Positions 10,005 to 19,797 of a stretch of 64,000 nt of DNA are shown here, piece by piece (position 1 is the first letter of the stretch; each line of letters opens with the position of its first letter). The notes beneath the pieces are model-generated. The model was not told the DNA's origin. It saw only the letters and a list, made by a program, of their open reading frames with translations, and made no database searches. The translations under genes and the position numbers were made by a program. The DNA is taken from NCBI GenBank assembly GCA_913020115.1, contig CAJWBQ010000024.1, positions 1 to 64,000 on the forward strand. Reading direction: 5' to 3'. The stretch comes from an uncultured Cellvibrionales bacterium (lineage in GTDB: Bacteria > Pseudomonadota > Gammaproteobacteria > Pseudomonadales > Cellvibrionaceae).

Positions 10005-10208
10005 GAACCCCCTGCCAGCCCCTCGCCCTGCCACGCCCGGACGCTCGCTTTTGCCCTCTGACCAACCCGCTGCGGAACTCGCATGGAGACGCTCAAACAG
10101 TCCTCGCTCAAAGACGTTGGTCAGAGGGCAAAAGCGACCAGAAGTAGGCGCTTTAGGCGAAACGCGCCCTGAATGGGCGTGACAGGACAAGGGGCTGGCA
10201 GGGGGTTC
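10005..10208. repeat. Composite inverted-repeat element between leuD and leuB
   Basis: Nested perfect arms fill most of the 309-base leuD-leuB gap. The outer arms 10005-10023 and 10190-10208 pair over 19 of 19 bases; the inner arms 10045-10066 and 10116-10137 pair over 22 of 22. Between the right arms, 10160-10182 carries a small hairpin (CGCGCCC-TGAAT-GGGCGTG) that recurs with compensatory changes at 32404-32426. There is no coding potential and no transposase. It looks like a palindromic dispersed intergenic element. As RNA it would fold into one long rod inside the leu operon and could affect leuB expression. Confidence 0.8.
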
Positions 10209-10240
10209 TTTTTCCATAGTTTTGTGTTTTTAATATTTTT

Positions 10241-10265
10241 GATTTGATTTGATTTGATTTGATTT
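10241..10265 (+). repeat. GATTT pentanucleotide tandem repeat
   Basis: Five exact copies of GATTT end 26 bases before the leuB start codon. Such tracts are prone to slippage, and this one lies in the leader just upstream of the ribosome site. Confidence 0.85.
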
Positions 10266-10291
10266 GAACGAATTTTGTTTGGGGAGTTGAT

Positions 10292-11368
10292 GTGACTAAG
10301 AATGTTTTGATTTTGCCGGGGGACGGAATTGGTCCTGAGATTGTTGCTGAGGCCCGCAAGGTGCTGGATAAGGCTAATGAGCTTTATGGGCTGGGCATTA
10401 CTTTTACGGAAGGTAAGCTGGGCGGGGCAAGTATTGATGAGTATGGCGTGCCATTCTCGGATGACGCTCGTGAAAAGGCTAAAGCGGCAGACGCTATTTT
10501 ACTGGGCGCGGTGGGCGGCCCTAAGTGGGACGGTATTGATCGCGCTATTCGACCTGAGAAGGGGCTGCTGGCAATTCGCTCGGAGTTGGAGCTGTTTGCT
10601 AATTTGCGGCCGGCAATTCTTTATCCGCAGTTGGCGGATGCTTCTAGTCTGAAACCTGAGATTGTGGCGGGCTTGGATATTCTGATTGTGCGTGAGCTGA
10701 CTGGGGGAATTTATTTCGGTGAGCCTCGCGGTATTCGCACATTGGAGAATGGTGAGCGCGAAGGCTATAACACTTATAAGTATTCTGAGAGTGAGATTGA
10801 GCGCATTGGTCGCAATGCTTTTGAGATGGCTCGCAAGCGTAATAAGCAGGTGTGTTCGGTTGATAAGGCGAATGTCTTGGAGGCTACTATTTTGTGGCGC
10901 GAGGTTATGGAGCGGCTGTCGGCGGAGTATCCGGATGTTGAGTTGTCTCATATGTATGTAGATAACGCGGCGATGCAGTTGGTCAAGGCGCCTAAGCAGT
11001 TTGATGTCGTGGTAACGGGCAATATGTTTGGTGACATATTGTCAGATGCGGCGGCGATGTTGACGGGGTCTATTGGGATGCTGCCTTCGGCGTCTTTGGA
11101 CAAGAATGGTCGTGGTATGTATGAGCCGTGTCACGGTTCTGCACCTGATATTGCGGGGCAGGGTATTGCTAATCCGCTGGCGACTATTTTGTCGGTGGCG
11201 ATGATGCTGCGATATTCTTTGGATATGGCTGATGCGGCGGACAAGATTGAGGCTGCTGTGAGTGTGGTTCTGGATCAGGGTTTGCGCACGGTTGATATTA
11301 TGAGTGAAGGGTGTGAGCAGGTATCTACTTCGAAAATGGGTGATGCTGTAATGGCTGCTTTGCGGTAG
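10292..11368 (+). CDS. leuB: 3-isopropylmalate dehydrogenase
   Basis: NAD-dependent oxidative decarboxylation of 3-isopropylmalate to 2-oxoisocaproate. 358 residues. Landmarks are [19 protein letters not shown] at 6-24, the [13 protein letters not shown] loop near 139 and [18 protein letters not shown] around 247. The true start is GTG 10292: the ATG two bases earlier is followed at once by TGA, and GGGGAG at 10281-10286 is placed for the GTG. It sits 309 bases from leuD behind the composite repeat. The same G/T-rich codon bias as leuD is seen. Confidence 0.96.
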   Translation: MTKNVLILPGDGIGPEIVAEARKVLDKANELYGLGITFTEGKLGGASIDEYGVPFSDDAREKAKAADAILLGAVGGPKWDGIDRAIRPEKGLLAIRSELELFANLRPAILYPQLADASSLKPEIVAGLDILIVRELTGGIYFGEPRGIRTLENGEREGYNTYKYSESEIERIGRNAFEMARKRNKQVCSVDKANVLEATILWREVMERLSAEYPDVELSHMYVDNAAMQLVKAPKQFDVVVTGNMFGDILSDAAAMLTGSIGMLPSASLDKNGRGMYEPCHGSAPDIAGQGIANPLATILSVAMMLRYSLDMADAADKIEAAVSVVLDQGLRTVDIMSEGCEQVSTSKMGDAVMAALR

Positions 11369-11454
11369 ACTGCAGGGCTCTGGCCAATGGCGCGAATGTG
11401 CTGTTGGCTTTTTATGGGTACTTTAATTATTTGAACTTTAAGAGACGATAGAAG

Positions 11455-12576
11455 ATGAACGTTCGGCGGGTAGGTTTTGTAGGTTGGCGAGGAATGGTGG
11501 GCTCTGTGTTGATGGAGCGGATGTTGGCTGAAAATGATTTTGCTGATATTGAACCCATTTTTTTCACCACTTCTAATGTGGGTGGGCAGGGGCCAGATAT
11601 TGGCCGTGATATTCCAAGCTTGAAAGACGCTAACGACATTACTGAACTGAAAACCCTGGACGCTATTATTTCTTGTCAGGGCGGTGATTACACTAAGTCC
11701 GTTTTTCCAACACTTCGCGCTGAGGGTTGGGACGGTTATTGGATCGACGCGGCTTCAAGTTTGCGTATGGCGGACGACGCTATAATTGTATTGGACCCTG
11801 TTAATAACGGTGTGGTTCGCGATGGCCTGAAAAATGGTGTTAAGAATTTCATTGGTGGTAATTGTACGGTCAGTTTGATGTTGATGGGCTTGGGTGGTTT
11901 GTTCCAGCAGGGCTTGGTTGAGTGGGGCAGTGCAATGACTTATCAGGCGGCCAGTGGGGGTGGTGCTCAAAATATGCGTGAGCTCATTCGTCAAATGGGG
12001 CACATACACGGTGCTGTGGCATCAAATTTAGACAATCCTGCTTCGGCTATTTTGGATATCGATCAACAGGTGTCTAAAGCCATGCGCAGTGGTGAATTTC
12101 CTACTGACTATTTCGGCGCGCCACTGGCGGGCAGTTTGCTGCCTTACATTGACAGTGAGTTGGAAAATGGTCAGAGCCGTGAGGAGTGGAAGGCGCAAGC
12201 TGAAACCAATAAGATTTTGGGCCACTCAAACCAAAATATTGTGCCGGTGGATGGAATTTGCGTTCGAATTGGTGCAATGCGCTGCCACAGTCAGGCGCTA
12301 ACACTGAAGTTAACTAAAGACATTCCTATTGCTGACATTGAAGGTATCTTGGCTGAAGCCAACGACTGGGTGAAGGTGATTCCAAATCACCGTGAAGACA
12401 GTATTCAGCACCTTTCGCCAACAGGCGTAAATGGCAGTTTACATGTGCCTGTGGGGCGTCTGAGAAAGATGAATATGGGCAGCGAGTATCTGTCGGCCTT
12501 CACGGTTGGCGATCAGCTGCTGTGGGGTGCGGCGGAACCTCTTCGTAGGATGCTGCGTATTCTCTTGGAAGCTTAA
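11455..12576 (+). CDS. asd: Aspartate-semialdehyde dehydrogenase
   Basis: Reduces aspartyl-4-phosphate to aspartate semialdehyde for lysine, threonine, methionine and diaminopimelate. 373 residues, the gram-negative subclass. NADP-binding [15 protein letters not shown] is at 6-20 and the catalytic cysteine is Cys137 in GGNCTVSLM. The asd gene between leuB and fimV is a conserved Pseudomonas-type order. A strong hairpin follows. Confidence 0.96.
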   Translation: MNVRRVGFVGWRGMVGSVLMERMLAENDFADIEPIFFTTSNVGGQGPDIGRDIPSLKDANDITELKTLDAIISCQGGDYTKSVFPTLRAEGWDGYWIDAASSLRMADDAIIVLDPVNNGVVRDGLKNGVKNFIGGNCTVSLMLMGLGGLFQQGLVEWGSAMTYQAASGGGAQNMRELIRQMGHIHGAVASNLDNPASAILDIDQQVSKAMRSGEFPTDYFGAPLAGSLLPYIDSELENGQSREEWKAQAETNKILGHSNQNIVPVDGICVRIGAMRCHSQALTLKLTKDIPIADIEGILAEANDWVKVIPNHREDSIQHLSPTGVNGSLHVPVGRLRKMNMGSEYLSAFTVGDQLLWGAAEPLRRMLRILLEA

Positions 12577-12579
12577 GGC

Positions 12580-12613
12580 AGTTAGAGGCTGGGTATTTAC
12601 CCAGCCTCTAACT
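12580..12613 (+). terminator. Hairpin after asd
   Basis: A perfect 15-bp stem (AGTTAGAGGCTGGGT at 12580-12594, complement 12599-12613) with an ATTT loop starts 3 bases after the asd stop. No T-run follows, so it may be a transcript-end stabiliser or a Rho-associated end. It still separates asd from fimV. Confidence 0.55.
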
Positions 12614-12767
12614 CTGCAAATGAAGCGGCCGGGGTCCTCCGGTCCAGAGTTTCTCCCCCCCCAAATAGCACTGCTTAGCTCAATTTCCCCCTAAACCTCA
12701 ACAAATATGCAGAAAGGTGCGCCACTTAACAGTCTTCCTCCCCCCTCAATGTTGATAAAAAGCTATT

Positions 12768-12773
12768 TATAAT
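12768..12773 (+). promoter_or_regulatory. Candidate -10 box upstream of fimV
   Basis: TATAAT at 12768-12773, 83 bases before the fimV ATG, in an AT-rich stretch after the asd hairpin. No convincing -35 hexamer is seen at the right distance (CTCAAT at 12745-12750 is weak). Confidence 0.4.
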
Positions 12774-12855
12774 GAATACTTACGGCCAATAATGAATATA
12801 CATTCTAGCTTTTCGGATCGTATATTTCAGATGGGTGAGAATAAAGGATAATCCT

Positions 12856-15800
12856 ATGCGTCTTCGTAAGCTGGCTTTGGCTGTTGGGTTGGCAGGAACA
12901 CTGGGGGCCAATTTGGCCAGTGCCCTGGGTCTCGGAGAGATCACACTAAACTCGACCTTAAACCAACCGCTGGATGCACACATCCGGCTGTTGCAAGTGA
13001 GAGATCTTTCCGCCGAAGAAGTGCTTGTGAATCTCGCCAGCCGAGAAGACTTCACACGAGCGGGTGTTGACCGCTTCTTTTTTCTCACCGATCTCACCTT
13101 TAGCGTAGATTTGGACAATAGCGCCGGGCCTGTGGTTGTCATAACTTCCTCAAAACCCGTTCGCGAGCCTTACCTCAATTTCCTTGTCGAGTCGCAGTGG
13201 CCAAGTGGTCGCCTGCTGCGGGAATATACTTTACTGATGGACTTGCCTAGTTTTAGTGATCAGGCCGTTCGCCCAGTTGAAGGGGCAAAAGCATCCAGCC
13301 CGATAGCGCGTAAGACTCAGGCTCAAGCACGAACTCAAACGCGGGCTCCTGCACCGCGTCGAGAATCTCAGCGTGCTCGCTACGACGATGATGTTTATGG
13401 GCCGGTTAGTGGAACCGACACTCTGTGGGAGATTGCGTTAAAAGTGAGGCCTAGTGCCAGCACTTCGGTTCAGCAAACAATGCTGGCTATTCAGCGCCAG
13501 AACCCAGAAGCCTTTATTAACGGCAACATCAATTTGCTCAAGCGCGGCTCTGTGCTGCGTGTGCCTAGCGCCGATCAAATTACCGATATTTCCCGACGCC
13601 AAGCTTTGAGTGAGGTGGCCCAGCAGAATAATTCCTGGAGCGGTGATTCCGATTCCAACTCTGACCTTGGCGCGCAGCTGGACGGCGCTAGCCGTGACAA
13701 TGCGTCTCGCCGAGAAGTGCCTAAAGGTCAAGGCCGTGTGAAGCTTGTTTCATCTAACAGCGGTAGTAGTTTAGGCGGCAGTCAGGGTGCAAGCGGTGAC
13801 GCCGACGCTCTAGAAAATGAACTCGCCATTTCCTTGGAAGAGCTGGATAAATCTAAGCGAGAGAATTCAGAGCTCAATTCACGTGTGGCCGAACTGGAAG
13901 CTCAGCTTGGCACCATGGAGCGTTTGGTTAATGTCAGTAATACCGAATTAAAAACCTTGCAGCTGGCTCTGAAACAGAGGCGTGAAGAGGCTGATGCGGC
14001 TGCGGATAAAGATAAAACTATTGCAGCGGACACCAGTGCTTCTGAGCAAACTGCAGTAAGTGAAGGCGGCGACATCGCTGCCAGTGCGACGGAGTCTTCG
14101 ACTCCGGATCCTTTAGCGGCTGCGGTAGATAGCAGCGCGGCGGCTGAAGAGACAAAAACCGCTAAGGCTGTTAAGCCTAAGGCGAGTGTGAAACGCGTGA
14201 TTAGCAAGCCAAAAGAGCCTGGCTTGGTTGATATGATCATGGACAATATTCTTCTCGTGGCTGCTGGTCTGTTTGCCATCATTGCAGCCATTGTATTGAT
14301 TTTGCGTCGCAAAGATGAAGAGCCTGCTGAAGAAGACTTGGAAGATTTTGATGATGATCAGCTCTTTGGTGAAGCCAGTGCAGACGAAGTTGAGGCAGAA
14401 GAAGAAAGTGATGAAGAAATCAGTCTAGATCAGGCTGACGAAGAAGACATTGAGAGTGCAGAGGAAGCCATTCAGGCTGAAACCAACGATGTGGTAGGTG
14501 AGGCTGACATCTACATTGCTTACGGAAAGTTTGATCAAGCCGAAGAAATGCTGAGCAATTATCTGGAATCTGATCTTGGTAATACAGCCGCGCGTTTAAA
14601 GTTGATGGAGGTCTACGCCGAAACCAACAATTTGGACGCATTTGATGCGCAATATCGTCAGGTATTGAACTTGGATGACGAGTTGGCAGCCGAGCGAGCA
14701 AAAGAATTGCGCGCAAGCTTTTCGGGTGCTGCTGCGTTTGATTCTGAGTTTGTGTCAACCATCGATGCTAATGACATGGAGCTGTCTGAGGATTTCGAAA
14801 CCTCAGAACTTGAGCTTGAATCTGATGAGGAACCTTCGATCGATTTGGTGATTGATGCCGAAGACGATGAGCAAGAAAGCGACGTAGAAGAAAACGAGGT
14901 CGAGGGAATTGATTTTGATCTCGATCTTGATCTTGAACCCGAAACCGAAACCGAAACCGAAACCGAAGCTGAAACTGATGAAGGCTTGGGGCTGAGCGAA
15001 GGGATTGCCGCGGGAGCGGGTTTGGCGCTTGCAGGTGAGTTGCTGGCGGAAGAGCCTAACAGCGACGAAGAGAATACCGATGAATCGAATATCGACGATC
15101 TGAACGCTGACGAGACTGAAGGTGCACTAGAATTTGAGGGCTTAGATCTCGCTGATTTAGATATTGCTGAAGATCAAGGCGAAGAAGATGACTTCACTCT
15201 AGATCTCGATTTGAGCGAAGAATTATCTGACCTCAGTGACGCTGAAGAGCTCACCTTGGAGTTGGACGATCTGGACGCGCCAGAGCAAGACACTGCCCTA
15301 GATTTCGAGCTGGACGAGTTGGAACTCGAGCTTGAAGGCGAGGGTGAGTCAGAAGCGGAACCAGAAGTAGAAGCAGAGTCAGAAGTAGAGCCAGAGTTTG
15401 ATGCTGAGGAGCTGTCGGATGAAGCGATCAACTTTGCACTGGATACAGATTTAGATCTCGATATCTCTGAGGACGATTCGCCGAGTGAAAGTTTGGCGCT
15501 TGTTGATGAAGAGGAAGACGATTTTGACATGGGCGATCTCGATCTCGATCTGGACGCTTTGGACGCCGAAATTGAAGAGTTATCGTCAGAGGAAGTTGAG
15601 GCATTAGACTCTAGCTTTGATGAGTTGTCGCTGGACGACGATGAGGGTTTAGCCGATAGCAGTTTAGATGATGCGGTAGAAGAATTGGCCGCCCTAGACA
15701 GTGATATCGAAGCATTAGAGTCAGAAGTGTTTGCCGCGGAATTGGATGCAGAAAGCGATTCTGAATCCCTTGAAGACGCGAGCCATGATTTGGAGCTGGA

Positions 15801-16104
15801 AGCTAAAGATACTGACGTTAAAGATATTGAAGCTGAGGTATTTGACGCTTTACCCGATGTAGAAGATAACGGCGTTTTTGATCTGAGTGCTGATGCTGAT
15901 GTCAGTGAAGCTGGTGATGAGGACCTGGACGGTGAGTTGGATTTCCTCGCTGACGCCGATGAGGTCACCACTAAATTGGACTTAGCTCGCGCTTATATCG
16001 ACATGGGTGATGCTGAGGGAGCTAAAGATATCCTTGATGAAGTAATTGAAGAGGGTAATGAGCAGCAGCGCAGCGATGCAGAAGGGCTTCTAGCCAAGCT
16101 TTAA
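12856..16104 (+). CDS. fimV: FimV-type polar peptidoglycan-binding hub protein
   Basis: A 1082-residue inner-membrane protein of the FimV/HubP family, which organises the cell pole and supports type IV pili and twitching. The signal peptide ends near LASALG, followed by the conserved LGEITLNSTLNQPLDAHI. A LysM-like segment (GTDTLWEIALKVRP...RGSVLRVPS) lies at about 185-240, a coiled coil at about 320-375 and a single membrane span at about 465-484 (ILLVAAGLFAIIAAIVLIL). A long cytoplasmic region is extremely rich in Asp and Glu, and the FimV C-terminal TPR-like motif (TKLDLARAYIDMGDAEGAKDIL) forms the last 50 residues. ATG 12856 has AAAGGAT upstream. The acidic part contains a GAAACC hexamer repeat. 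The asd-fimV-truA order matches Pseudomonas. Confidence 0.92.
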   Translation: MRLRKLALAVGLAGTLGANLASALGLGEITLNSTLNQPLDAHIRLLQVRDLSAEEVLVNLASREDFTRAGVDRFFFLTDLTFSVDLDNSAGPVVVITSSKPVREPYLNFLVESQWPSGRLLREYTLLMDLPSFSDQAVRPVEGAKASSPIARKTQAQARTQTRAPAPRRESQRARYDDDVYGPVSGTDTLWEIALKVRPSASTSVQQTMLAIQRQNPEAFINGNINLLKRGSVLRVPSADQITDISRRQALSEVAQQNNSWSGDSDSNSDLGAQLDGASRDNASRREVPKGQGRVKLVSSNSGSSLGGSQGASGDADALENELAISLEELDKSKRENSELNSRVAELEAQLGTMERLVNVSNTELKTLQLALKQRREEADAAADKDKTIAADTSASEQTAVSEGGDIAASATESSTPDPLAAAVDSSAAAEETKTAKAVKPKASVKRVISKPKEPGLVDMIMDNILLVAAGLFAIIAAIVLILRRKDEEPAEEDLEDFDDDQLFGEASADEVEAEEESDEEISLDQADEEDIESAEEAIQAETNDVVGEADIYIAYGKFDQAEEMLSNYLESDLGNTAARLKLMEVYAETNNLDAFDAQYRQVLNLDDELAAERAKELRASFSGAAAFDSEFVSTIDANDMELSEDFETSELELESDEEPSIDLVIDAEDDEQESDVEENEVEGIDFDLDLDLEPETETETETEAETDEGLGLSEGIAAGAGLALAGELLAEEPNSDEENTDESNIDDLNADETEGALEFEGLDLADLDIAEDQGEEDDFTLDLDLSEELSDLSDAEELTLELDDLDAPEQDTALDFELDELELELEGEGESEAEPEVEAESEVEPEFDAEELSDEAINFALDTDLDLDISEDDSPSESLALVDEEEDDFDMGDLDLDLDALDAEIEELSSEEVEALDSSFDELSLDDDEGLADSSLDDAVEELAALDSDIEALESEVFAAELDAESDSESLEDASHDLELEAKDTDVKDIEAEVFDALPDVEDNGVFDLSADADVSEAGDEDLDGELDFLADADEVTTKLDLARAYIDMGDAEGAKDILDEVIEEGNEQQRSDAEGLLAKL
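14941..14964 (+). repeat. GAAACC hexanucleotide repeat inside fimV
   Basis: Four exact GAAACC units encode (Glu-Thr)4 in the acidic region. Because the unit is six bases, copy-number change would keep the reading frame and only alter linker length. Confidence 0.85.
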
Positions 16105-16126
16105 AAAGGCGGAGTCGAGCACATAC

Positions 16127-17008
16127 ATGGTTTATGGTCCAAAGCCCTATACTCTTAATACAGAGTTGTTAGAGGGGCAAAGTTTACCCAGTGATGTCTA
16201 TCGCTGGGCTTTGGCGATAGAATATAACGGCGCTGCGTTTCACGGCTTTCAAGCACAAAAAAGTGGCGTCGCAACCGTTCAACACTCTCTAGAGTTGGCC
16301 TTATCTAAGGTCGCAGATGAGCCAATAAAAATTATTTGTGCAGGTCGCACAGATACTGGGGTTCACGCCACCAATCAGATTGTTCATTTCGATACTCACG
16401 CCGTTCGTAAAGACCGAGCTTTTGTTTTCGGTACCAACACGCACTTGCCCGCGAGCGTTGTGGTGCGTTGGTCCAAAGCCGTGCAGGGCAACTTTCACGC
16501 TCGCTTCAGTGCGCACGCTCGCACCTATCGCTATGTTATTTGTAACAGCTATGTTCGACCGGCTCTAGCGCACGACCAGTTAAGCTGGCAGCGCCACCCC
16601 TTGGATGAATCTCTCATGCAACAGGCGGCCATGCACCTTATTGGCGAGCACGACTTCAGCTCTTTACGGGCGTCTCAATGCCAGGCCAAAAGTCCCGTGC
16701 GAACCATTCACCATATCCACATTCAGCGACGGGGAGACTTGGTTATTCTGGAGATTCAGGCCAATGCTTTCTTGCATCATATGGTGCGAAACATCGTGGG
16801 TGTGTTGATGGAAGTGGGTATGGGTGAGCAGCCTATAAGCTGGGTGCCCGAGGTCTTGGCGGCACGCAATCGATGCGAGGCGGCCGACACCGCATCGCCC
16901 GCAGGACTGTATCTGGTGCACGTTGCATACCCTGATCATTTTGACTTGCCTGAAGCTCTGCCCGGCCCCCATCATATTTATGACGAAATAGGCGGTTTTG
17001 CTGGCTAA
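16127..17008 (+). CDS. truA: tRNA pseudouridine(38-40) synthase
   Basis: Makes pseudouridine at positions 38-40 of tRNA anticodon stems. 293 residues. The catalytic aspartate is Asp76 in CAGRTDTGVHA; FHARFSAHARTYRY around 125-138 and FLHHMVRNIVGVLMEVG near 215-231 are family signatures. The first 25 residues precede the usual TruA start, so a start further in cannot be excluded, but ATG 16127 lies 22 bases after fimV with GGCGGAG upstream. The next gene is trpF, as in Pseudomonas. Confidence 0.93.
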   Translation: MVYGPKPYTLNTELLEGQSLPSDVYRWALAIEYNGAAFHGFQAQKSGVATVQHSLELALSKVADEPIKIICAGRTDTGVHATNQIVHFDTHAVRKDRAFVFGTNTHLPASVVVRWSKAVQGNFHARFSAHARTYRYVICNSYVRPALAHDQLSWQRHPLDESLMQQAAMHLIGEHDFSSLRASQCQAKSPVRTIHHIHIQRRGDLVILEIQANAFLHHMVRNIVGVLMEVGMGEQPISWVPEVLAARNRCEAADTASPAGLYLVHVAYPDHFDLPEALPGPHHIYDEIGGFAG

Positions 17009-17091
17009 AACGCCCTCTTCAAAGCAGCAAAGCCGCTAACTTTCTGTTAATATTCGCTCTCAGTCGGAATTGGTATCTGGAAGCGCTATTA

Positions 17092-17703
17092 ATGCCCCGC
17101 GTTAAAATCTGTGGAATCACATCTACCCTAGATGCCAAAGCGGCCGTCGACGCCGGCGCCGACGCATTGGGTGTAGTCTTTTATGCTCAAAGCTCGAGGT
17201 GTGTGAGCATTTCTCAGGCGCGTGAAATCAGCCAAGTGGTGGGACCTTTTGTGACTCTGGTCGGTTTGTTTGTCAACGCCACCGTAGCTGAAGTTAACTC
17301 GGTTCTTGCCTCTGTACCCATACACGTTTTACAGTTTCACGGCGACGAAGATGCCGCATTTTGTGAACAATTCCAACGCCCCTACCTGAAAGCCATTCGA
17401 ATGCGACCCGAGCTCGATCTGGACGCTGCTATTGCGGCGCATCCCAATGCGGGTGGCATATTATTAGACGCTTATCGCAAAGGCGTGCCCGGAGGCACGG
17501 GTGAGAGTTTTGATTGGCGACGTGTGCCCGTGCCGAGCTCGCAGGCCATAGTACTCGCGGGCGGATTAAACCCCGACAATATCCAAAAGGCCTTGGCGGC
17601 CTGCGATGTTTGGGGAGTCGATGTGAGTGGTGGGGTGGAGAGTGCCCCCGGCCAGAAAGATCACGGTGCCATAAAACAGTTTATTGAAAGAGTGAGACAG
17701 TAA
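17092..17703 (+). CDS. trpF: Phosphoribosylanthranilate isomerase
   Basis: Isomerises N-(5-phosphoribosyl)anthranilate in tryptophan synthesis. A 203-residue monofunctional (beta/alpha)8 barrel. The catalytic cysteine is Cys7 in VKICGIT; LQFHGDE and the phosphate-binding [15 protein letters not shown] near the C-terminus (general acid Asp) are intact. trpB follows after a single base. Confidence 0.95.
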   Translation: MPRVKICGITSTLDAKAAVDAGADALGVVFYAQSSRCVSISQAREISQVVGPFVTLVGLFVNATVAEVNSVLASVPIHVLQFHGDEDAAFCEQFQRPYLKAIRMRPELDLDAAIAAHPNAGGILLDAYRKGVPGGTGESFDWRRVPVPSSQAIVLAGGLNPDNIQKALAACDVWGVDVSGGVESAPGQKDHGAIKQFIERVRQ

Positions 17704-17704
17704 C

Positions 17705-18946
17705 TTGAATATTAATGACAACAGTAAAAATCAGCCTGAGATAGCCGTAGATTATAAAAGTTTTCCCGATGCGCTAGGTCGTTTTGGAGATTATGGTGGT
17801 CGCTTTGTTTCTGAGACCCTTATCCCAGCTCTAGATCAGTTGGACGAGTTGTATACCCGCCTTAAAGATGACTCTACTTTCCAGGCAGAGTTTGATCACG
17901 ATCTGGCCCACTACGTGGGTCGTCCATCACCACTTTATTACGCCGAGCGCCTCAGTCGCGATGTGGGCGGAGCGCAGATTTACCTGAAGCGTGAAGACCT
18001 GAACCACACGGGTGCCCACAAAGTTAACAATACAATTGGTCAGGCACTGCTGGCCAAACACACCGGTAAGAAGCGCATAATTGCAGAGACGGGTGCCGGT
18101 CAGCACGGTGTTGCCACAGCCACTGTTGCCGCGCGCTTAGGGCTTGAGTGCCAGGTGTTTATGGGCGAGGAAGATGTTCGTCGACAAGCGCTTAACGTTT
18201 ATCGAATGAAGCTTTTGGGCGCCGAAGTTATTCCCGTTACCTCTGGCTCAAAAACCTTGAAAGATGCTATGAACGAGGCAATGCGCGATTGGGCTACCAA
18301 TGTTGATGATACCTTCTACATTATTGGCACCGTTGCAGGTCCGCACCCTTATCCGCTGTTGGTTCGCGATTTCCAATCTGTCATTGGTCGCGAAGCGCGT
18401 CGTCAATCGCTTGAGCAAATTGGTCGACTGCCTGATGCCTTGGTAGCTTGTGTAGGTGGTGGTTCAAATGCCATTGGTTTGTTCCACCCGTTTTTGGAAG
18501 ATAAAGACGTTAGTATTTACGGAGTTGAGGCCGGCGGTGACGGTGTTGAAACTGGCCGTCATGCGGCGCCACTCAATGACGGTATACCGGGAATTTTGCA
18601 CGGTAACCGCACTTACCTAATGGAAGATGAGGACGGCCAAATTATTGAGACACACTCTGTTTCAGCAGGTTTGGACTATCCGGGTGTAGGCCCAGAACAC
18701 TCATGGTTAAAAGACATTGGTCGCGCTAATTACGTCGCCATCAATGACCAAGAAGCCTTAACTTCATTTCGTCGTTTGACTCAAATTGAAGGTATCATGC
18801 CAGCCCTAGAGTCTAGCCACGCCGTCGCTTACGCTGAAAAGCTGGCGCGAGACCTTGATAAAGATAAGGTGATTATTGTGAACCTATCGGGTCGTGGTGA
18901 TAAAGATATTCTCACAGTGGCTGAAATCGACGGAATTAAGGTGTAA
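17705..18946 (+). CDS. trpB: Tryptophan synthase beta subunit
   Basis: Condenses indole with serine. 413 residues, PLP enzyme with Schiff-base Lys106 in [13 protein letters not shown] and the phosphate loop [10 protein letters not shown] near 248. The start is unusual: the only in-frame initiator before the conserved FGDYGGRFV region is TTG 17705, one base after the trpF stop and without a clear ribosome site. Translation may depend on coupling to trpF. The N-terminus is about 20 residues longer than the E. coli enzyme, as in pseudomonads. Confidence 0.95.
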   Translation: MNINDNSKNQPEIAVDYKSFPDALGRFGDYGGRFVSETLIPALDQLDELYTRLKDDSTFQAEFDHDLAHYVGRPSPLYYAERLSRDVGGAQIYLKREDLNHTGAHKVNNTIGQALLAKHTGKKRIIAETGAGQHGVATATVAARLGLECQVFMGEEDVRRQALNVYRMKLLGAEVIPVTSGSKTLKDAMNEAMRDWATNVDDTFYIIGTVAGPHPYPLLVRDFQSVIGREARRQSLEQIGRLPDALVACVGGGSNAIGLFHPFLEDKDVSIYGVEAGGDGVETGRHAAPLNDGIPGILHGNRTYLMEDEDGQIIETHSVSAGLDYPGVGPEHSWLKDIGRANYVAINDQEALTSFRRLTQIEGIMPALESSHAVAYAEKLARDLDKDKVIIVNLSGRGDKDILTVAEIDGIKV

Positions 18947-18953
18947 TCAAGCA

Positions 18954-19763
18954 ATGAATCGTATTACTCAATGTTTACAAGATTTAAAAGCCGACGGTCG
19001 CAAAGCACTGGTATCTTACGTGGTGAGTGGTGACCCCTCGCTGGGCGCAACACTGCCGGTCATGCACGAGCTGGTTGAGCAGGGTGTGAATATTATTGAA
19101 TTGGGTGTTGCGTTTTCTGACCCAATGGCAGACGGCCCCGTTATCCAGCTAGGGCACGAAAGGGCTTTGGCCAACGGTGTCTCCTTGCGTGCAACCTTGG
19201 CTGTGGTGAAAGAGTTTCGCCAAACCAACCAATATACTCCGATTGTATTAATGGGCTATGCCAATCCAGTTTTGCGTATGGGTTATTCGGAGTTTGCAGA
19301 CGCAGCCCTCGATGCAGGCATCGACGGTTTGCTGACGGTTGATCTTCCTCCGGAAGAATCTATTGAACTTAACTTAGAGCTTAAGCGTGTCGGCATCGAA
19401 GATATTTACCTTATTGCCCCTACTACCAAACCTGAGCGTATTAAAAAAATTGCCAGCCTTGCAGGTGGTTTTTTGTATTACGTTTCACTCAAGGGCGTAA
19501 CCGGTGCCGGTCACTTAGATATTGATTCTGTGGCTGCTAAAGTGAGTGAAATTCGCGAGCTCACAGACCTGCCTTTATGTGTAGGTTTTGGAATTAAAGA
19601 TGCCGCCACGGCAAAATCTGTAGGCCAATTAGCCGACGGTGTTGTAGTGGGTAGCGCTCTAGTTTCAGTGATGGGTGATTGCGCGGGCGCCAGCGGTAAA
19701 GATGTAGCAAAGGCATTGGTCGACGTGGTCAAACCTTTGCGCCTAGGTTTAGATGAATTGTAG
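18954..19763 (+). CDS. trpA: Tryptophan synthase alpha subunit
   Basis: Cleaves indole-3-glycerol phosphate to indole and glyceraldehyde 3-phosphate and channels indole to TrpB. 269 residues. The catalytic residues Glu49 and Asp60 align exactly with the E. coli numbering (IIELGVAFSDPMADGP). ATG 18954 lies 7 bases after the trpB stop. Together with trpF and trpB it forms one operon. Confidence 0.96.
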   Translation: MNRITQCLQDLKADGRKALVSYVVSGDPSLGATLPVMHELVEQGVNIIELGVAFSDPMADGPVIQLGHERALANGVSLRATLAVVKEFRQTNQYTPIVLMGYANPVLRMGYSEFADAALDAGIDGLLTVDLPPEESIELNLELKRVGIEDIYLIAPTTKPERIKKIASLAGGFLYYVSLKGVTGAGHLDIDSVAAKVSEIRELTDLPLCVGFGIKDAATAKSVGQLADGVVVGSALVSVMGDCAGASGKDVAKALVDVVKPLRLGLDEL

Positions 19764-19797
19764 TGTGCAACGAAACTAATTTTAAAGAGAATCTATT

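Noticed and set aside
9488..10111. Minus-strand open frame of 207 codons over leuD and the repeat
   Set aside because: Arg/Ile-rich antisense of leuD running into the palindromic element; leuD is certain and the frame has no recognisable domain.
10241..10265. GATTT units as a CRISPR-like array
   Set aside because: Units are 5 bases with no spacers; no repeat-spacer array exists anywhere I could see in the window.
10290..10292. ATG as the leuB start
   Set aside because: It is followed directly by TGA; GTG 10292 is in the correct frame with a good ribosome site.
15174..15971. Long serine-rich open frame on the minus strand inside fimV
   Set aside because: It is the antisense of Asp/Glu-rich codons (GAT, GAG), which automatically read as Ser and Leu codons without stops. 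No ribosome site or domain.
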